From a bacterium (GTDB lineage: Bacteria > Zhuqueibacterota > Zhuqueibacteria > Zhuqueibacterales > Zhuqueibacteraceae), in assembly GCA_023150945.1 (NCBI GenBank), contig JAKLJX010000001.1, positions 801,693-865,692 of the forward strand: a stretch of 64,000 nt of DNA. Direction: 5' to 3'. The position numbers and the translations under genes are program-made. Below the pieces are notes generated by a model, which saw only the letters and a list, made by a program, of their open reading frames with translations, ran no database searches and had not been told where the DNA came from. Below, piece after piece: positions 22,004-32,500 of the stretch. Every line of letters starts with the position of its first letter. The first letter of the stretch is position 1.

Positions 22004-24001
22004 ATGAAGCGAATTTTTTTCCTGCTGCCGCTGTTCTTGCTGTCCGCCGTCCTGCTGCACGCGCAAGAGAGTAACATGGGCTTCGGTGTCTATGTGCCGC
22101 GTCGCGACCAGCCGTGCCTGACGGAGGCGCAGCGCCGGGAGATTCAGGCAGAGATCGCGCGCAACCGCGCCGTGCTCAAATTGCCGAAGCGTACACAACA
22201 AGTGGTGAAGCTGGCGTGGCCGTTGCAAGCCGCGCCAACGTTGACAGATTACGGCTATCACGGCTTGTCCAATTTCGTGGATCTCAATCCTGCCTTTCCC
22301 AATCAACTGCTGGACTACAATTGTGGCAGGCGCAGCTATGATCTGCCGGAGGGTTACAATCACCAGGGGACCGATTATTTCCTGTCGCCGTTCATTTGGA
22401 ACAAGATGGACGAAAACGCCGTGACGATCGTGGCGGCGGCAGAGGGCGTCATCGTCTTCAAACAAGACGGGCAATTCGACCGCAATTGCGGCTTTGGCAG
22501 CGGCACGTGGAACGCGGTGTACGTGGAACACGGAGACGGCTCGATTGCGTGGTATGGCCATATGAAAAACAATTCGCTCACGCCCAAGGGTGTCGGTGAG
22601 CACGTGGCGGCGGGCGAGTATTTGGGGCTGGTCGGCAGCTCGGGCAATTCCACCGGGCCACATTTGCACTTCGAGTTGTATGACGGCAACGGCAATCTGG
22701 TCGACCCTTATGCCGGGCCGTGCAACCAGACCACGACCACGTCATGGTGGATCGAACAAAGGCCATATTATGACACGGCCATCAACGCGCTGATGACGCA
22801 CGCGGCCCCGCCGGAGTTCAAAGGCTGCCCCAATCCGGATGTGACCAATGCCACCAACAGTTTCCTGCCCGGTCAAACGATTTACTTTGTCATCTACTAT
22901 CGTGATCAGGTCAATACCGAAACCAGCTATTTCAACGTCACGCGGCCCGACGGTTCGACGTTCTTGCAGTGGAATCACACCTCGCCTGATCCTTTCTATG
23001 TGGCCTCCTATTGGTATTGGTATCATACGCTGCCGGCCGATGCGCCGCACGGCATGTGGGAATTCACCGCGGAGTATGCGGGCGTTACGCACCGGCATCG
23101 TTTTACCGTGGGTGCGGCGGCGCCGCGCTTGAGCGCGGTGCGTGATCATGCCGCTTTTGAGGGAAGAGCCTATCAACTGCAGGTGCGTGCCTTGGGAAAT
23201 CCCGCGCCAGCGTTTTCCCTGCTGGCTTCACCGCCGGGCATGGCGATCCATGCCGAGACCGGAGAAATCACCTGGTCGCCGGATGATCCCGACAATGGCA
23301 ACCATCTCGTGCAAGTGCACGCCAGCAATGCGCTGGGCAGTGACTCCCTTGCCTTCAACGTTTCCGTGACCCCGGTCAATGATGCGCCTGCCGCCTTTGC
23401 CTTGCTGACACCAGCGGATCGTGACACGCTGACTTCGCTGCGCGCGCCGATACGCTTTTCGTGGGAAGCCTCGCACGATGTCGATGATGATACGCTCATC
23501 TATTCGCTGATCATCAGCGGCGCCAACCGCGCCGACACGGCCATCACCACGATTAGCACGACGTTCATTGATTTCGACGGCAGCGAGTTTCTCAAGCCGG
23601 GCCGTTCCTATGCCTGGCAGGTTGCGGCGAGCGACGGCAAAATCGCGACGCGCAATATCAGATCGTTCCGGTTCACCGTGGCGGCGACCGTGGGCGTTGC
23701 CGAAAACCCCGCTGCGCTGCCGCGCGCATTTCGTCTCTATCCCAATCATCCCAATCCCTTCAACCCGGAAACCAAAATCACCTACGATTTGCCCGAGCGG
23801 GCGGCGGTGGCGTTGACGATCCATGATCTATTGGGTAAGCCGGTGAAGCTGCTGGTGCGCGGGACGCAATCGCCGGGCAAGCACGTGGTGACTTGGGAGG
23901 GCAGGAACGAGCGCGGCGAGGCAGTGCCTTCCGGCATCTATGTGTATCGCCTGCAGGCCGGCGAGCGCAGCAGCGCCGGCAGACTGCTGTTGCTGCGCTG
24001 A
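22004..24001 (+). CDS. Secreted M23 metallopeptidase with Ig-like domain and C-terminal sorting domain
   Basis: A 665-residue exported protein with a signal peptide (1-20). The M23 (LytM-type) core shows the zinc motif H120-x3-D124 (NHQGTDYF), YGHM with His186, and H220-L-H222 (GPHLHFE), so all active-site elements are present. Next come an uncharacterised beta segment, a putative Ig-like domain (ASPPGMAIHAETGEITWSP) and a fibronectin-like stretch. The end carries YPNHPNPFNPETKITYDLPE and a tail ending in RLLLLR, a sorting domain like that of the amylase upstream. It likely cleaves peptidoglycan cross-bridges or peptides outside the cell. AAGGAG precedes the ATG at 22004. Confidence 0.88.
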   Translation: MKRIFFLLPLFLLSAVLLHAQESNMGFGVYVPRRDQPCLTEAQRREIQAEIARNRAVLKLPKRTQQVVKLAWPLQAAPTLTDYGYHGLSNFVDLNPAFPNQLLDYNCGRRSYDLPEGYNHQGTDYFLSPFIWNKMDENAVTIVAAAEGVIVFKQDGQFDRNCGFGSGTWNAVYVEHGDGSIAWYGHMKNNSLTPKGVGEHVAAGEYLGLVGSSGNSTGPHLHFELYDGNGNLVDPYAGPCNQTTTTSWWIEQRPYYDTAINALMTHAAPPEFKGCPNPDVTNATNSFLPGQTIYFVIYYRDQVNTETSYFNVTRPDGSTFLQWNHTSPDPFYVASYWYWYHTLPADAPHGMWEFTAEYAGVTHRHRFTVGAAAPRLSAVRDHAAFEGRAYQLQVRALGNPAPAFSLLASPPGMAIHAETGEITWSPDDPDNGNHLVQVHASNALGSDSLAFNVSVTPVNDAPAAFALLTPADRDTLTSLRAPIRFSWEASHDVDDDTLIYSLIISGANRADTAITTISTTFIDFDGSEFLKPGRSYAWQVAASDGKIATRNIRSFRFTVAATVGVAENPAALPRAFRLYPNHPNPFNPETKITYDLPERAAVALTIHDLLGKPVKLLVRGTQSPGKHVVTWEGRNERGEAVPSGIYVYRLQAGERSSAGRLLLLR

Positions 24002-24348
24002 TATCAAACGGCGGTTGCGGCAGCGACCTGCTCGTCCGTGACAATGACGACAATCGTAATGAGGTTCGCGAGCAGTCGCTGCTGAAGGCCGTTGTCCCGG
24101 ATCCCGCGGCGCAATACACCATTGAGCAAGACATTTCCCCTTGACTTTGGCCGCGAGATTGCCGATTTGATGGCGGGCTTGGCGCAGCAGGCAGAACAGT
24201 GAATCCGGGGTGCTGCCATGATTTGGCGCGCAGTCGGGGATTGGCAGAACGCACAGCCATGTAGTGCACGAGTATTGTCAGGGTTTCGTGAAAACCGGAG
24301 TGGCCAATGGCGCGTGACCGGCTTGAACCGCGGAAATAAGGAGACGCA
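24002..24348. other. Intergenic region without a recognised gene
   Basis: Nothing with a credible start, length and codon pattern was found on either strand. It should hold the promoter of the following gene; an AAGGAG box ends it at about 24342. Confidence 0.5.
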
Positions 24349-25515
24349 TTGAATGCAGTCATCGCCCACCCGGCGCCCAGCCTCGCCGAGGTGGAGCGGA
24401 TCGTCGCGATCGGCAATCGCGTGATCCGCAATCTAGAAATCACCGAATGCTATGCGAACCTCTCGCAGGCGATGCGCGACCGCACCGGCGCTGCGGCAAA
24501 TTGGTGCACGTTTGCCACCTGGGCCTCGCGGCAAGCCGGCAGTACGATTCGCGGAGAAGATCTGCTCGCGCGCTTCGCCAGGGATCTCGGTCAGAAGGCG
24601 CGCTGGCTGGCACCGCTGCAGTCCTTCTATCGCATGCTGTTGCGCAAAGGCCTGTTCGAGCCTGACACCAGGCTCGGCAAGGCCATTGCCGCGATTCACA
24701 CGCCCTTTGACGCTTTCGAGCGGGCGAGTGAGGCCGTGGCCACCGGCAACTTGAAAGTCTTCGCCGAGATCGGCCGTGAGTTTGCACGCTTCCTCGCGAC
24801 GGTGCCCGCGGAGGCCCGCCCCGATTCTCCGGCGTTGCGCGCATTTGTCAAGGAGTTCCGCTCCGGCCCGCCTCCCGATGGGCAGGATTACTTGAAGGAA
24901 GCCTTCACGCATTATCAACAACAACGCCAGGAGGCGGACAGGGCGGCGCAGGCGGCTTGGGTGTTGCTCGCGAATCTGAAAATCGGGTTGCACGAGCAAA
25001 CCCGGCTGCAGCCACAAATCGCTGCGGCCGTGGAGGCGCCGCTGGTCACGGCGGCGGAGCTTGGGGTTCGCCTCCTGCGCGCGCTTTTTCCGCGCGCACA
25101 CCAGTGGGCGGGGCGGGCGCACCGGCCGCTCGTCTTCCTGATTGGCTGGCTGGCGAAGAAGCTGCACCAGGCCGCGATTACGCTCACCCGCGAAACCGTG
25201 ACCAAGGCGATGATGGTTCTAAAGCTTCCCCATCTTGTGCTTTCGCTGGGAGAGAATCTGGCGGCACCGGTGCCGCCCGTTTTCATCGACAATCCGCATG
25301 CGCCGCTGCAGGCGTTGGTGAAGCTATACGATCCCTGTGCTCCCGGCAGCAGCAATTGCGGCGCGCAGGATTGGTGTGATTTACCGCAGCGCATGCATTA
25401 CATCCTGCATTTGTTCCGGGCCTTGGCGGAGGAAAGCGCATTGTTTGCGCGGCCGTTCACCGCTGAACAAGTGGCAAAGTTCCGCGCGGGCATTGTGCCG
25501 GACGGTGAACTGTGA
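24349..25515 (+). CDS. Protein of unknown function
   Basis: A 388-residue protein that was not recognised. It starts at a TTG (24349), six bases after an AAGGAG box that supports this start. There is no signal peptide. It is mostly helical and rich in Ala, Arg and Leu, with the segment [28 protein letters not shown] near residue 46 and a Cys-bearing stretch [20 protein letters not shown] near the C-terminus; both look conserved rather than random. One moderately hydrophobic stretch ([12 protein letters not shown]) is too charged at its edge for a sure membrane helix. It lies 242 bases before the Ser/Thr kinase gene. Confidence 0.6.
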   Translation: MNAVIAHPAPSLAEVERIVAIGNRVIRNLEITECYANLSQAMRDRTGAAANWCTFATWASRQAGSTIRGEDLLARFARDLGQKARWLAPLQSFYRMLLRKGLFEPDTRLGKAIAAIHTPFDAFERASEAVATGNLKVFAEIGREFARFLATVPAEARPDSPALRAFVKEFRSGPPPDGQDYLKEAFTHYQQQRQEADRAAQAAWVLLANLKIGLHEQTRLQPQIAAAVEAPLVTAAELGVRLLRALFPRAHQWAGRAHRPLVFLIGWLAKKLHQAAITLTRETVTKAMMVLKLPHLVLSLGENLAAPVPPVFIDNPHAPLQALVKLYDPCAPGSSNCGAQDWCDLPQRMHYILHLFRALAEESALFARPFTAEQVAKFRAGIVPDGEL

Positions 25516-25757
25516 ACCGTGGTCATTGCGCCGGCACTCGCCCTGCCAGCCGGGGCAACGCAGGAAAAAGGCACTGCGCTGAACGCTGGGCGCGCTGGTT
25601 CCCGGCTTGGCCGGCGGACGGCGTGTGGTTTTCCGTGGTGGAACGCGGCGAACTTGAACGTTGTGCGCTCGTGGGTGAAATACTTGCGAATTGCCGGCCC
25701 GTTCCGCGGGCGCATGCGCACGGTTGCTCGCGCATGCGTTGAGACGAGAGGTGCGAA

Positions 25758-28307
25758 GTGATTGGTACCAGAGTTTCCCACTATACCATCCTCGAAAAAC
25801 TCGGCGCTGGGGGCATGGGAGTCGTTTATAAGGCCGAGGACACCAGACTCAAACGCTTCGTTGCCCTCAAGTTCCTGCCGCCGGAGTTGACCCGCGACGA
25901 GGAAGCCAAGGAACGTTTCCTCAACGAGGCGCAAGCCGCCTCGACGCTCGACCATCCCAACATCTGCAATATTCACGAAATTGGTGAAACGGAAGACGGC
26001 CGGCTCTTCATCGTTATGGCATATTATGACGGCGAAACGCTGAAGCAAAAGCTGGCCAGCGGCCGTCTGCCGTTGGCAGAGGCGCTTGATCTTGCCGGAC
26101 AAATTGCACAGGGCCTGGCGGAAGCGCACGCGCACGGCATCATCCATCGCGACATTAAACCTGCCAACATCATGATAACCAGCGAGGGCGTGGCCAAGAT
26201 TTTGGATTTTGGCCTTGCCAAGCTTGCCGGCCAGGCGCACGTCACCAGACTCGGCGCGACGCTGGGCACGCCCAAGTACATGTCGCCCGAGCAGGCACGC
26301 GGCGAAGCGATCGATCAACGCACTGATCTCTGGTCTCTGGGCGCGGTGCTTTACGAAGCGCTCGCCGGCCGGCCGGCGTTCAACGGCGAGTATGAACAGT
26401 CGGTGATCTATTCGATTTTGAATGAGGAACCGCAGCCGCTCACCGGTCTGCGCGCCGAGTTGCCGCCGGCGCTGGATCGCATCCTGCGCAAGGCACTCGC
26501 CAAGCACCCCGCGGAACGCTACCAGCACATAAGCGAGCTGCTGGCCGATTTGCAGAGAATGGAAGCGGGCGCGCCGGTTGGTGTTCCCACCAGACGATTT
26601 CGCCTGACTGCGCCGCTGCGGTGGGGAATCGTGGGCCTGGCGTTGCTGGGCGGCGCGCTCTGGCTGTTGGTGCAACCAGGGGCAGAGGTGGCGCAAACGC
26701 GCAAATCGATCGCGGTGCTGCCGTTCGTGCCCATCACCAAATCCGAAGAGGACCGGAGTTTTGCCGCGGGTATTCACAACGACGTTCTCACCCAAGTCTC
26801 GAAGATCAGCGAGGTGAAGGTGATTGCCCGGACTTCGGTGCTGCGGTATCAGGATTCGCCGAAATCAATCAAGGAAATCGCCCGAGAATTGGACGTGCGC
26901 ACGGTGTTGGAAGGCAGCACCCGCCGCAGCGGCAATACCATCCGCGTGACCGCGCAGTTGATCGATGCCAAAACCGAAGAGAGCCTCTGGGCAGACACCT
27001 ACGACCGGCCGTACGCCGACATTTTCGCGATTCAGAGCGACATCGCGCAGAAGATTGCCGCAGCTCTGCAAGCCCGACTCGGGCAGGAAGAACTGCGCTC
27101 GATTCAAGCGCCGCCCACGCGCAATCTGCAGGCGTACGAGCATTACCAGAAAGGCAAGTACTTCTGGAGCATCTCCTATGACTGGGAGGGCAATCTCATG
27201 GCCGCGGAGAGGTTTGCAGAGGCGTGCCGGTTGGATTCCACCTTTGCGCTGGCCTATGCCTGGCAATCCATCGCCTATAGCGTCGTTTATCTCACCACGC
27301 CCAATCTCGCCAGCAAGAGCGCATATGATCACAAGAGCAAAGCCGCGCTGCAAAGAGCCGCTGCCCTCGCTCCGGATTTGCCGGAAGTCTACCTCGCCAA
27401 GGGAAACTACCTCGCCTACGTGAAAAGCGATGCGGATGGGGCTTTGCGCGAAGCTGAGATCGCCAATCAGAAGCGGCCGAATGATACGTGGGTTCTCTCC
27501 TTCATGTCCGACTTATTGTCGAGTAAGCAGGATCTGGCGGGGGCGTTGCGCCTCGCGGAACGGATTTACCGGTTGGATCCCAAGGGCATTTCCGGGCCGT
27601 TTTACGCGGCCTGGCATTCCTTTAGTCTGGGACGGTTTGCTGAGGCGGAGCGCTGGGCCGACATCATGATTGCGAATGACCCGGAAGGCGGCGCAGGCTA
27701 TGGCGCCAAGATCAGCTTCCTGCTGCGGGGATTTGGTGCGATCGATCGTGCGGAATTGGTTGCACAAGAAGCCGACATTTTGGTGACCAGGGACAAGGAT
27801 CACCTACTGGGTCCGGAGTGCTTGCTGTTCGCTTACAAGCGGGACTATGCCCGCGCGCTGGCAACTCTGGCAGGATCGCAACAGCCGAGTTTCTATTTGC
27901 TGCGCGCCCTGCTGCTGAATCTCTTGAACCGGCCGGCAGAGGCAAGAGCGAATTTCGATTCCGCCCGGCTTGCCTTTGGCGGCGTGTTGAATGCCAGTCC
28001 GAACAACCAAACGGCGCGGCTGTCCTTGGCAATCGCCTATGCCGGGCTGGGGGAAAGAGTTCGGGCACAACAGGAAATGGCCCAGGTTGACAGTCTCTCC
28101 CGAATCGGTCAGGGATTGGAAATTGCCTATTTTCACATATTGAACGGCGAAAACGAAGCCGCACTTCAGTATTTGGAAAAGTGCATTTCCAGACCCCGGG
28201 AACCCTCGCCGGCGGTGCTGCGGCGTGATCCTCGCCTGGACGCGCTTCGCGGCGATGCCCGCTTTCAAAAGATTATCGCGAGAACCGAAGCGGCACGCAG
28301 GACTTGA
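25758..28307 (+). CDS. Ser/Thr protein kinase with TolB-like domain and TPR region
   Basis: An 849-residue membrane-bound signalling protein. Residues 8-265 form a PknB-type kinase with GAGGMGVVY, Lys38, HRDIKPAN (Asp132) and DFG (Asp150-Gly152), so it looks active. A single membrane helix spans about 288-306. Behind it is a domain of the TolB-N/FlgO-like type (SIAVLPFVP to SLWADTYDR, about 317-425), which often follows such kinases or adenylate cyclases. The C-terminal 400 residues are helical and repetitive, fitting tetratricopeptide repeats. The GTG start at 25758 opens MIGTRVSHYTILEKLG. Its targets are unknown. Confidence 0.9.
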   Translation: MIGTRVSHYTILEKLGAGGMGVVYKAEDTRLKRFVALKFLPPELTRDEEAKERFLNEAQAASTLDHPNICNIHEIGETEDGRLFIVMAYYDGETLKQKLASGRLPLAEALDLAGQIAQGLAEAHAHGIIHRDIKPANIMITSEGVAKILDFGLAKLAGQAHVTRLGATLGTPKYMSPEQARGEAIDQRTDLWSLGAVLYEALAGRPAFNGEYEQSVIYSILNEEPQPLTGLRAELPPALDRILRKALAKHPAERYQHISELLADLQRMEAGAPVGVPTRRFRLTAPLRWGIVGLALLGGALWLLVQPGAEVAQTRKSIAVLPFVPITKSEEDRSFAAGIHNDVLTQVSKISEVKVIARTSVLRYQDSPKSIKEIARELDVRTVLEGSTRRSGNTIRVTAQLIDAKTEESLWADTYDRPYADIFAIQSDIAQKIAAALQARLGQEELRSIQAPPTRNLQAYEHYQKGKYFWSISYDWEGNLMAAERFAEACRLDSTFALAYAWQSIAYSVVYLTTPNLASKSAYDHKSKAALQRAAALAPDLPEVYLAKGNYLAYVKSDADGALREAEIANQKRPNDTWVLSFMSDLLSSKQDLAGALRLAERIYRLDPKGISGPFYAAWHSFSLGRFAEAERWADIMIANDPEGGAGYGAKISFLLRGFGAIDRAELVAQEADILVTRDKDHLLGPECLLFAYKRDYARALATLAGSQQPSFYLLRALLLNLLNRPAEARANFDSARLAFGGVLNASPNNQTARLSLAIAYAGLGERVRAQQEMAQVDSLSRIGQGLEIAYFHILNGENEAALQYLEKCISRPREPSPAVLRRDPRLDALRGDARFQKIIARTEAARRT

Positions 28308-28642
28308 TTGAACTGCAGGCTTTCCTCAAGTGCGAGGGCAATTCGCAAGACCACGGAGAACAAGGCTCTCTCAACTGAGAGGGCAGTTCTGTGGTGCGTC
28401 ACACACGAGATTGCGAGTTGTGCCACGATTCTGCTGGCGCAAGCTGCGCGGCGGTGGCAATTGCCGAGGGCAAGTGCCGTCTTGGGAGAATGGGGCGTAT
28501 TCGTCGATCAATTTCCCCATGAGGCCGCGCACTGATCAAGATAGATAGCGAATGGTTGCCGGATTCATTCGCCCTCGCCTTGGCTGATCGCACGTGACCA
28601 TTGCTGCGGCCACGGAGGAGGGCTGCAAAGCAGAGGAATTCC
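28308..28642. other. Intergenic region without a recognised gene
   Basis: No coding region, RNA or strong hairpin was recognised. The 3' part contains the AGAGGA box of the next small gene. Confidence 0.5.
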
Positions 28643-29023
28643 ATGCAGGCCGGACAGGCAAGATGGTTGACGCGGACGGAATTCGATGAACAGCGGGCCG
28701 CGGCAAAACGGACCGCCCGCCAGGATGGCCGCCTGGCAGCGATTCTCAGTGTCGGCCTCGGCGCGGTGCAGTTGGTCTTCCTGCGCTGGGCGGAGGCACA
28801 CATGGCCAGCGCGCCGCGAAAGGTGATCGCACTCAGCGCCGTTCTTGCCTACCTGGCGCTCGTCAGCTTCCTGCTGTGGCGCATGAAGCGAAACCTCCGC
28901 GTCCACTCTCCCCGCTGCCCCCAGTGCGGCCTCCCGCTGCTGGGGATGTCCGAGCGCATTGCTTCCGCGACCGGAAAATGTGATCGCTGCGGCGGGTGGG
29001 TGTTGAAACAGGAAGATCGATAA
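28643..29023 (+). CDS. Small membrane protein with a C-terminal zinc ribbon
   Basis: A 126-residue protein starting at ATG 28643 (AGAGGA five bases upstream); an upstream in-frame start at 28601 lacks such a site. A basic N-terminus is followed by two predicted membrane helices (about 33-50 and 60-80) and then a cytosolic C-terminal four-cysteine motif, C-P-Q-C and C-D-R-C, about 24 residues apart, as in zinc ribbons. No family was recognised. It is separated from both neighbours by large gaps. Confidence 0.6.
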   Translation: MQAGQARWLTRTEFDEQRAAAKRTARQDGRLAAILSVGLGAVQLVFLRWAEAHMASAPRKVIALSAVLAYLALVSFLLWRMKRNLRVHSPRCPQCGLPLLGMSERIASATGKCDRCGGWVLKQEDR

Positions 29024-29542
29024 ATGCACACGGAGGCCAGGCGCACGCGTGACGTCACCTCAAGAAAACGGGAACTGTTCGAGGCGGTGGCGCACAATGT
29101 CTTCCGTCGCTGCGGATGGATCTTGCCGGCCTGACAGGCCGGCTGGACAGCAGCAAACTATTTTCCAACAATTTTCGCAGCCATCGCGACTTGCCGGTAG
29201 TCTGGAATGAACTGTGAATCCGAAGAGTTCTGCAATATGACATTTTGATATGATGACCAGGGCGAGCGCAGAACCCGTTGGCACAAAGGAAAGGCTGTGA
29301 ACCGGGAGAGTTCCTTACAAGTTCTGCCCAGCAAACCCCGACCGTGTGCGGCTGCGAGGAGACCAGCCGGCGCGATGTTTTCGCACGTGACACCTGCCAC
29401 CAATCTCCTCTTCGATTCTCATTTTCCCGTCAGGGATTGACTGCTTCCATTCCACGGTTGGAGCGGCTTCTCTTGTTGGCCGCCCCGCGCAACTTCATTG
29501 CAGCCGGCGGCCGAATTTTCTGGCAAATGAAGGAGGATGCTC
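29024..29542. other. Long intergenic region upstream of the second amylase
   Basis: About 500 bases without a credible gene. It contains one perfect 8-base hairpin, GCCGGCCT-GAC-AGGCCGGC (29125-29143), without a T-run. The AGGAGG box of the amylase gene is at 29531-29536. Confidence 0.5.
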
Positions 29543-32500
29543 ATGCGCGCCGCGTCACGTTGGATCACGTTACTGCTGCTGGTGGCCTGCGGCTGGCCAC
29601 GTTCCGGCTCGGCACAAGATTTCATGTTGCAGGGCTGGTATTGGGATTATCCCAAAACTGCCAATGGCTATTTGTGGGCGGACACGCTGCGGTTGCGCGC
29701 GCAGCAACTGCACGAGTCCGGCTTCACCTATGTTTGGCTGCCGCCGCTGTCGCGCGCCGCCTCCGGCGCCAACAGCAACGGCTATGATCCCAAAGACCTG
29801 TTTGATCTGGGGGAATACGGCCTGGGCGCCACGGGTTTCGGCAGCCGCGCCGATTACGACGCGTTGATCGCCGAGTTCAACAGTGTCGGCCTCAAAGCGG
29901 TGGCTGATGTCGTCTACAACCATCGCGACGGCGGCCTGCCGGAGAACAATCCCTCGGTGGCGGGATGGATCCGCAACATGAGCTACGCCAAAATCGCTGC
30001 CGGCGATCAGCCTTATCCCTCCGACCGCTTTCGCTTAATCCTGCCCATCGGCGGCAGCACCGGCCGCGGCGCCGGCACCTATTACTTCAAATTCGGATCG
30101 AAATCGCAGCACCCGAACTTTTTCAATAAGCCATACAAAGTCTACATGGAAACCCGCAAGGTCGGGTATCAGGGGCAGCCGAATCAGTTTGAGTTCGAGC
30201 CGAACGGCGGCGGCGGGTGCGGTGAGCCGAACAACGCCATTTCCCTGGGTGTGGACCTGTTTGCCAATGTTGATGGCTTGGGGTGCAAGATCGATGAATT
30301 CGCCCTGACCTTGAGCAGCAATGATTTCAACGCTGCCGGGGATACCGTCTTTATTTATCTCAATAACCGCAATGTCGGCGGTTTGGGCGATTATTCCGAT
30401 CACACCGTGCTCGAGCTGTACTACTCCGGTGGCGGCGGCAATATCGAAGGCGCGCTGGCGTATCAAACCTGGACGGATTTTCGCAGTCTGGCCAGCGGCC
30501 GCGGCGACATGAATCATCCCAACTTCAAGCCCAACGGCAATCCCACGCAATTGGCCGGCGACTACGACGCGATGTTTTTTTTCTATGACTATGACCAGAA
30601 GAATGTCGCCAGCACCATCGACACCCTGCAGGCCTGGACGCGCTGGCTGTGGCACGGCGCCGGCATCCGCGGCTACCGGCTGGATGCCGTGAAGCATTTC
30701 GAGCCCAAGTTCACCGGCGATCTGCTGGAAAACCTGCATGATTACGGCATCGACCCGGGAATGGTGGTGGGCGAGTTCTTTGACGGCAATTCTTTCGTGC
30801 TGAAGCAGTGGATCGACAACGTGCTGGCCAACATGGACGGCGACACCAAGAGCGCCATTGCGCCGCGCGTGTTCGACTTCTCGCTGCGCTATGCCCTGGA
30901 AGCCGCTTCCGATCAATTCGGTTATGACGCGCGCAATGTGTTCAACGCCAGCATCGTCGATGCGCAAGGCGCCAGCGGCTTCAATGTCGTGACCTTCACC
31001 GACAACCACGATTTCCGCGGCAGCGGTCAGCCGATTGACAACGATCCCCTCCTGGCCTATGCCTACATTCTCACCAACAATCAGGTCGGCTTGCCGAGTG
31101 TCTATTACTACGACTATTACAATCGCGGCTTGCGCACCGAGATCGACAAGCTCATCCGGATTCACCAAGACCACATTTCCGGGGCCTCACAGCGCGACTA
31201 TCTCAGCCGCCTCAGTACGCCATACCCGCAGAGTTTCACCTCCGGCCTGGCCAGCACGACCTTGTTCTTTCAACTGAGCGGAACGCCCGCGGGCCGCGAC
31301 GTCCTGGTCGCCATCAACTATGCCGGCCTGACGTTGCACGTTACCCACGGCGTCAATACCTCGACAATGAATCTCGCCAGCGGCGATACGTTGACTGATA
31401 TGTTGGGGAAATCAACCGCGCCCTACATGGTGGTCGACAACTCCGGCAGCGTGCAGTTTCAAATTCCGCCGCGCAGCTATGCCGTGTGGGTGCAGGGCGC
31501 GCCGCGCGAGTTCTTGTTTGCGAATGCCGGTTCGCCACCAACCATCTGTGCCGGCGACACGGTGCCGATCGGCGGCAATCCCACGGCCGCGGGCGGTGTT
31601 TTCGGCGGGCCGTATGTCATCACGTGGGCGCCGAATGATGGCTCGCTCAGCGACATTCACGCCGCCAATCCCCAGGCCTGGCCCGCGACAACAACCGCCT
31701 ACACGGTGACAGTGACCGAGAGTTCATCCGGCCTCACGGTTACCGATGACGTCACCGTGACGGTCAATCCGCTGCCGGCGGTTACGTTTGATGCCGTTGG
31801 CGCTCTTTGTTTGAACGACCCGCCGGTGGATTTGTCGGCGTTGGTTTCGCCCGGTGGCGGCACTTTTTCCGGACCGGGCATATCCGGCAGCACCTTTGAT
31901 CCCGCGGCAGCAGGAGAGGGCACGCATTCTTTGACGTATGCTTTCACCGACGGCAACGGCTGCAGCAACAGCGCCAGCCAGGGCGTGACGGTCAAGCCGG
32001 TACCGACGGCCGAGGTCAGTGGTGATGATGCGGTGTGCACGGGCACGACGCACAATTACACTGCCACGACGAATGCGGCCAGTCCAAGCTACTCATGGAG
32101 CATCACCGGCGGCACGATCAACGGCAGCGCCACCAATAACCCAGTGAGTGTGACTGCCGGCAGCGCGGGGACGATGATCTTACAGGTGACCGTCACGGAT
32201 GGCACAACCTCCTGCAGCAACAGCGCAACGCAAAATGTTCAGGTCGACGCCAATACCGTTACTGTCGCTGCCGGTGAGAATGCCGCGGCGTGTCTGGGTG
32301 TTGCCGCGTTGTTGAACGGCACCGCCGCGGGCGGCAGCGGGACCTACACCTTTGCGTGGACCGTGGAATCAGGCCCCGATCTCAGCCCTGCGCAATTCAA
32401 TGATCCCACGGCCGAGGATCCGCAGTTCACGCCTGCGGCTGTGGGCGACTACGTGCTGCACTTCACCGTTGAGGATGGCGTGTGTCTGCCGGTTTTTGGT

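Noticed and set aside
29125-29143. Perfect GC-rich hairpin as a possible terminator
   Set aside because: No T-run follows, so only recorded as a hairpin within an intergenic gap.
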